From contig NZ_JAKZAM010000003.1 of assembly GCF_022538055.1 (NCBI RefSeq), positions 186,001 through 250,000 of the forward strand: a stretch of DNA of 64,000 nt. The letters run 5' to 3'. The notes beneath the pieces are model-generated. The model saw nothing but the letters and a program-made list of their open reading frames with translations. It searched no databases and was not told the origin of the DNA. The stretch's first letter is position 1, and every line of letters begins with the position of its first letter. A program made the translations under genes and the position numbers. Origin of the DNA: Cognataquiflexum nitidum (GTDB lineage: Bacteria > Bacteroidota > Bacteroidia > Cytophagales > Cyclobacteriaceae). Positions 62,994 to 64,000 of this stretch are shown here, in pieces.

Positions 62994-63587
62994 ATGAGAC
63001 AAAATCTTACCTATCTAGCACTATTCATTTTTTTATCGACTCCCTTGTTTGCTCAACAAACAGATTCGGTCAGCTTGTCTAATAACGGCAGCATCAGCAG
63101 TCAGTTTGATTTTCTCATGAAATCATCCAACAACTACCAAGACTACAAAGTCATCAAAAAGACAAGCATAGAAAAATTCAAATCCAATGTCATCGATTCG
63201 CTGAATGTGTTCAAAAACCAATTGGTCACCGTCAATCAGAACCTTGCCGATCAACAAGCTAAAATATCCGGACTGGAAAAAGAAATTACAGACACCAAAG
63301 AACTGCTCACCACAGCTGAAGTGGCAAGAGATAATTTTGAATTCTTTGGAATGCCGATATCCAAATCCGCATATAACAACCTCATGTGGACTATTGTTGC
63401 TGTATTGACAGCAGCCTTTCTTTTTTTCCTTTTCAAATATAGCCAAAGCCATAAGCTGATTTCCAAGGCTCAAAAAGACCTTGCCGACACACTTGAGGAA
63501 TTTGACCAGCATAGAAAAAATACCCTCGAAAGGGAACGCAAGCTCAAAAGAGAACTTGTCGATGCCATGAACGGAAAAATCAACTGA
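62994..63587 (+). CDS. secreted coiled-coil membrane protein (paralogue of 2743)
   Basis: 197 residues. Signal peptide (LTYLALFIFLSTPLFAQ), coiled coil (NQNLADQQAKISGLEKEITD), one membrane helix at about 125-145 (MWTIVAVLTAAFLFFLFKYS) and a charged helix FDQHRKNTLERERKLKREL. The same plan and tail occur in the protein encoded at 2743-3312. Function unknown. A strong bidirectional terminator follows. Confidence 0.8.
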   Translation: MRQNLTYLALFIFLSTPLFAQQTDSVSLSNNGSISSQFDFLMKSSNNYQDYKVIKKTSIEKFKSNVIDSLNVFKNQLVTVNQNLADQQAKISGLEKEITDTKELLTTAEVARDNFEFFGMPISKSAYNNLMWTIVAVLTAAFLFFLFKYSQSHKLISKAQKDLADTLEEFDQHRKNTLERERKLKRELVDAMNGKIN

Positions 63588-63600
63588 TACCAAATAATCA

Positions 63601-63641
63601 AAAAAAATCCCGCTGAGAGTAATTTCAGCGGGATTTTTTTT
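63601..63641. terminator. bidirectional intrinsic terminator
   Basis: AAAAAAATCCCGCTGA-gagtaat-TTCAGCGGGATTTTTTTT: an A-run, a GC-rich stem and a T-run. It sits between two convergent genes and should stop transcription from both sides. Confidence 0.92.
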
Positions 63642-63653
63642 GTCCGAAAAATA

Positions 63654-63965
63654 TTAAGTCAACAAAATCAACAACAACAGGATGATGATGATCGCGCCAA
63701 CAGACAGGTAAACACCCCCACCCATTTGCTTGGCTTCAACTTTCATATCCTTCAATTCACTTTTTACTTCTCTTCTTTCTTCCTTGCTCATCTCAGAGAA
63801 ATCCATCGCTTTGATTTCTTCCACCCTCATTTCAATTTCAGAAAGTCTCACCTTTTGTTCTGGAGAAAGTTCCTCTTTCTCATTTTTGTTGGATGCAGCA
63901 GATGCATTGACCTCAAATGCAAAAACCATTACCAAAAAAGACAGCGCATACATTAACTTTTTCAT
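63654..63965 (-). CDS. small secreted/membrane protein, 103 aa
   Basis: Signal peptide (YALSFLVMVFAFEVNASA), a Glu/Lys-rich helix (SPEQKVRLSEIEMRVEEIKA), and a C-terminal membrane helix (VGAIIIILLLLILL). The pattern is a helical stalk held in the membrane. No function recognised; convergent with the coiled-coil gene at 62994. Confidence 0.75.
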   Translation of the reverse strand: MKKLMYALSFLVMVFAFEVNASAASNKNEKEELSPEQKVRLSEIEMRVEEIKAMDFSEMSKEERREVKSELKDMKVEAKQMGGGVYLSVGAIIIILLLLILLT

Positions 63966-64000
63966 GTTGATTGAATTTAAATTGATTTCTTAAGATAATT

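Noticed and set aside
1-64000. CRISPR array
   Set aside because: No regularly spaced identical repeats and no Cas protein seen; the short repeats near 39.4 kb are tandem low-complexity units without spacers.

Overview
The window looks like the chromosome of a Bacteroidota bacterium, most likely of the Cytophagales (Cyclobacteriaceae / Algoriphagus-like). The signs are a uppS-bamA-ompH-ompH cluster with a DUF6089-type protein, TAnnTTTG-type -7 promoter boxes before rpsP, gltX and a thioredoxin gene, a SusC-like plug protein, ASPIC/UnbV and DUF1501/DUF1549/DUF1553 proteins, a LytS/LytTR pair with a beta-propeller sensor, and a long acidic tail on ribosomal protein S16. The species cannot be named from sequence alone.

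Layout. 1-2.5 kb: the end of a secreted FG-GAP/ASPIC-UnbV protein. 2.7-4.4 kb: a small coiled-coil membrane protein and an orphan ParA ATPase. 4.6-10.7 kb: a three-gene minus-strand operon of planctomycete-type secreted proteins. 10.8-12.1 kb: a decayed IS4-type transposase. 12.3-16.1 kb: a propeller sensor kinase and its LytTR regulator. 16.9-39.3 kb: an accessory region that I interpret as a genomic island. It lies between a 3'-terminal tRNA-Arg fragment that still has its own terminator (16.89-16.99 kb) and an intact tRNA-Arg(CCT) gene (39.2 kb). 39.6-41.9 kb: rpsP-rimM-trmD-rplS. 42-43.3 kb: an AbiEi/AbiEii toxin-antitoxin pair inserted before gltX. 43.5-64 kb: mostly core genes (gltX, a NifU-like protein, pdxJ, yqeY, cvpA, pabA/trpG-like, a CBS protein, nadK, DUF6089, uppS, bamA, two ompH, thioredoxin, TPR protein).

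The main discovery is inside the island. A reverse transcriptase at 31.6-33.2 kb carries the retron hallmarks NAxxH, QGAPTSP, YADD and VTG. Directly upstream is a 207-nt segment bounded by a perfect 13-base inverted repeat, exactly where a retron msr-msd RNA with its a1/a2 ends should lie. Three bases downstream follows a protein with a HEPN-type RNELSH motif, a candidate effector. A WYL-domain regulator is divergent from the retron, with a 16-base palindrome between them. The same strand continues with a RecD-like helicase overlapping a repeat/OB-like protein, a small coiled-coil protein, and an AAA ATPase overlapping a possible phospholipase-D-like protein. These read as a stack of anti-phage modules.

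Other island cargo includes a YhcG/DUF1016-type PDDEXK nuclease gene bracketed by two 141-bp direct repeats, and a tight HNH / unknown / DUF4407 / von Willebrand A operon. No integrase was seen, so the island is probably immobilised or came in by another route.
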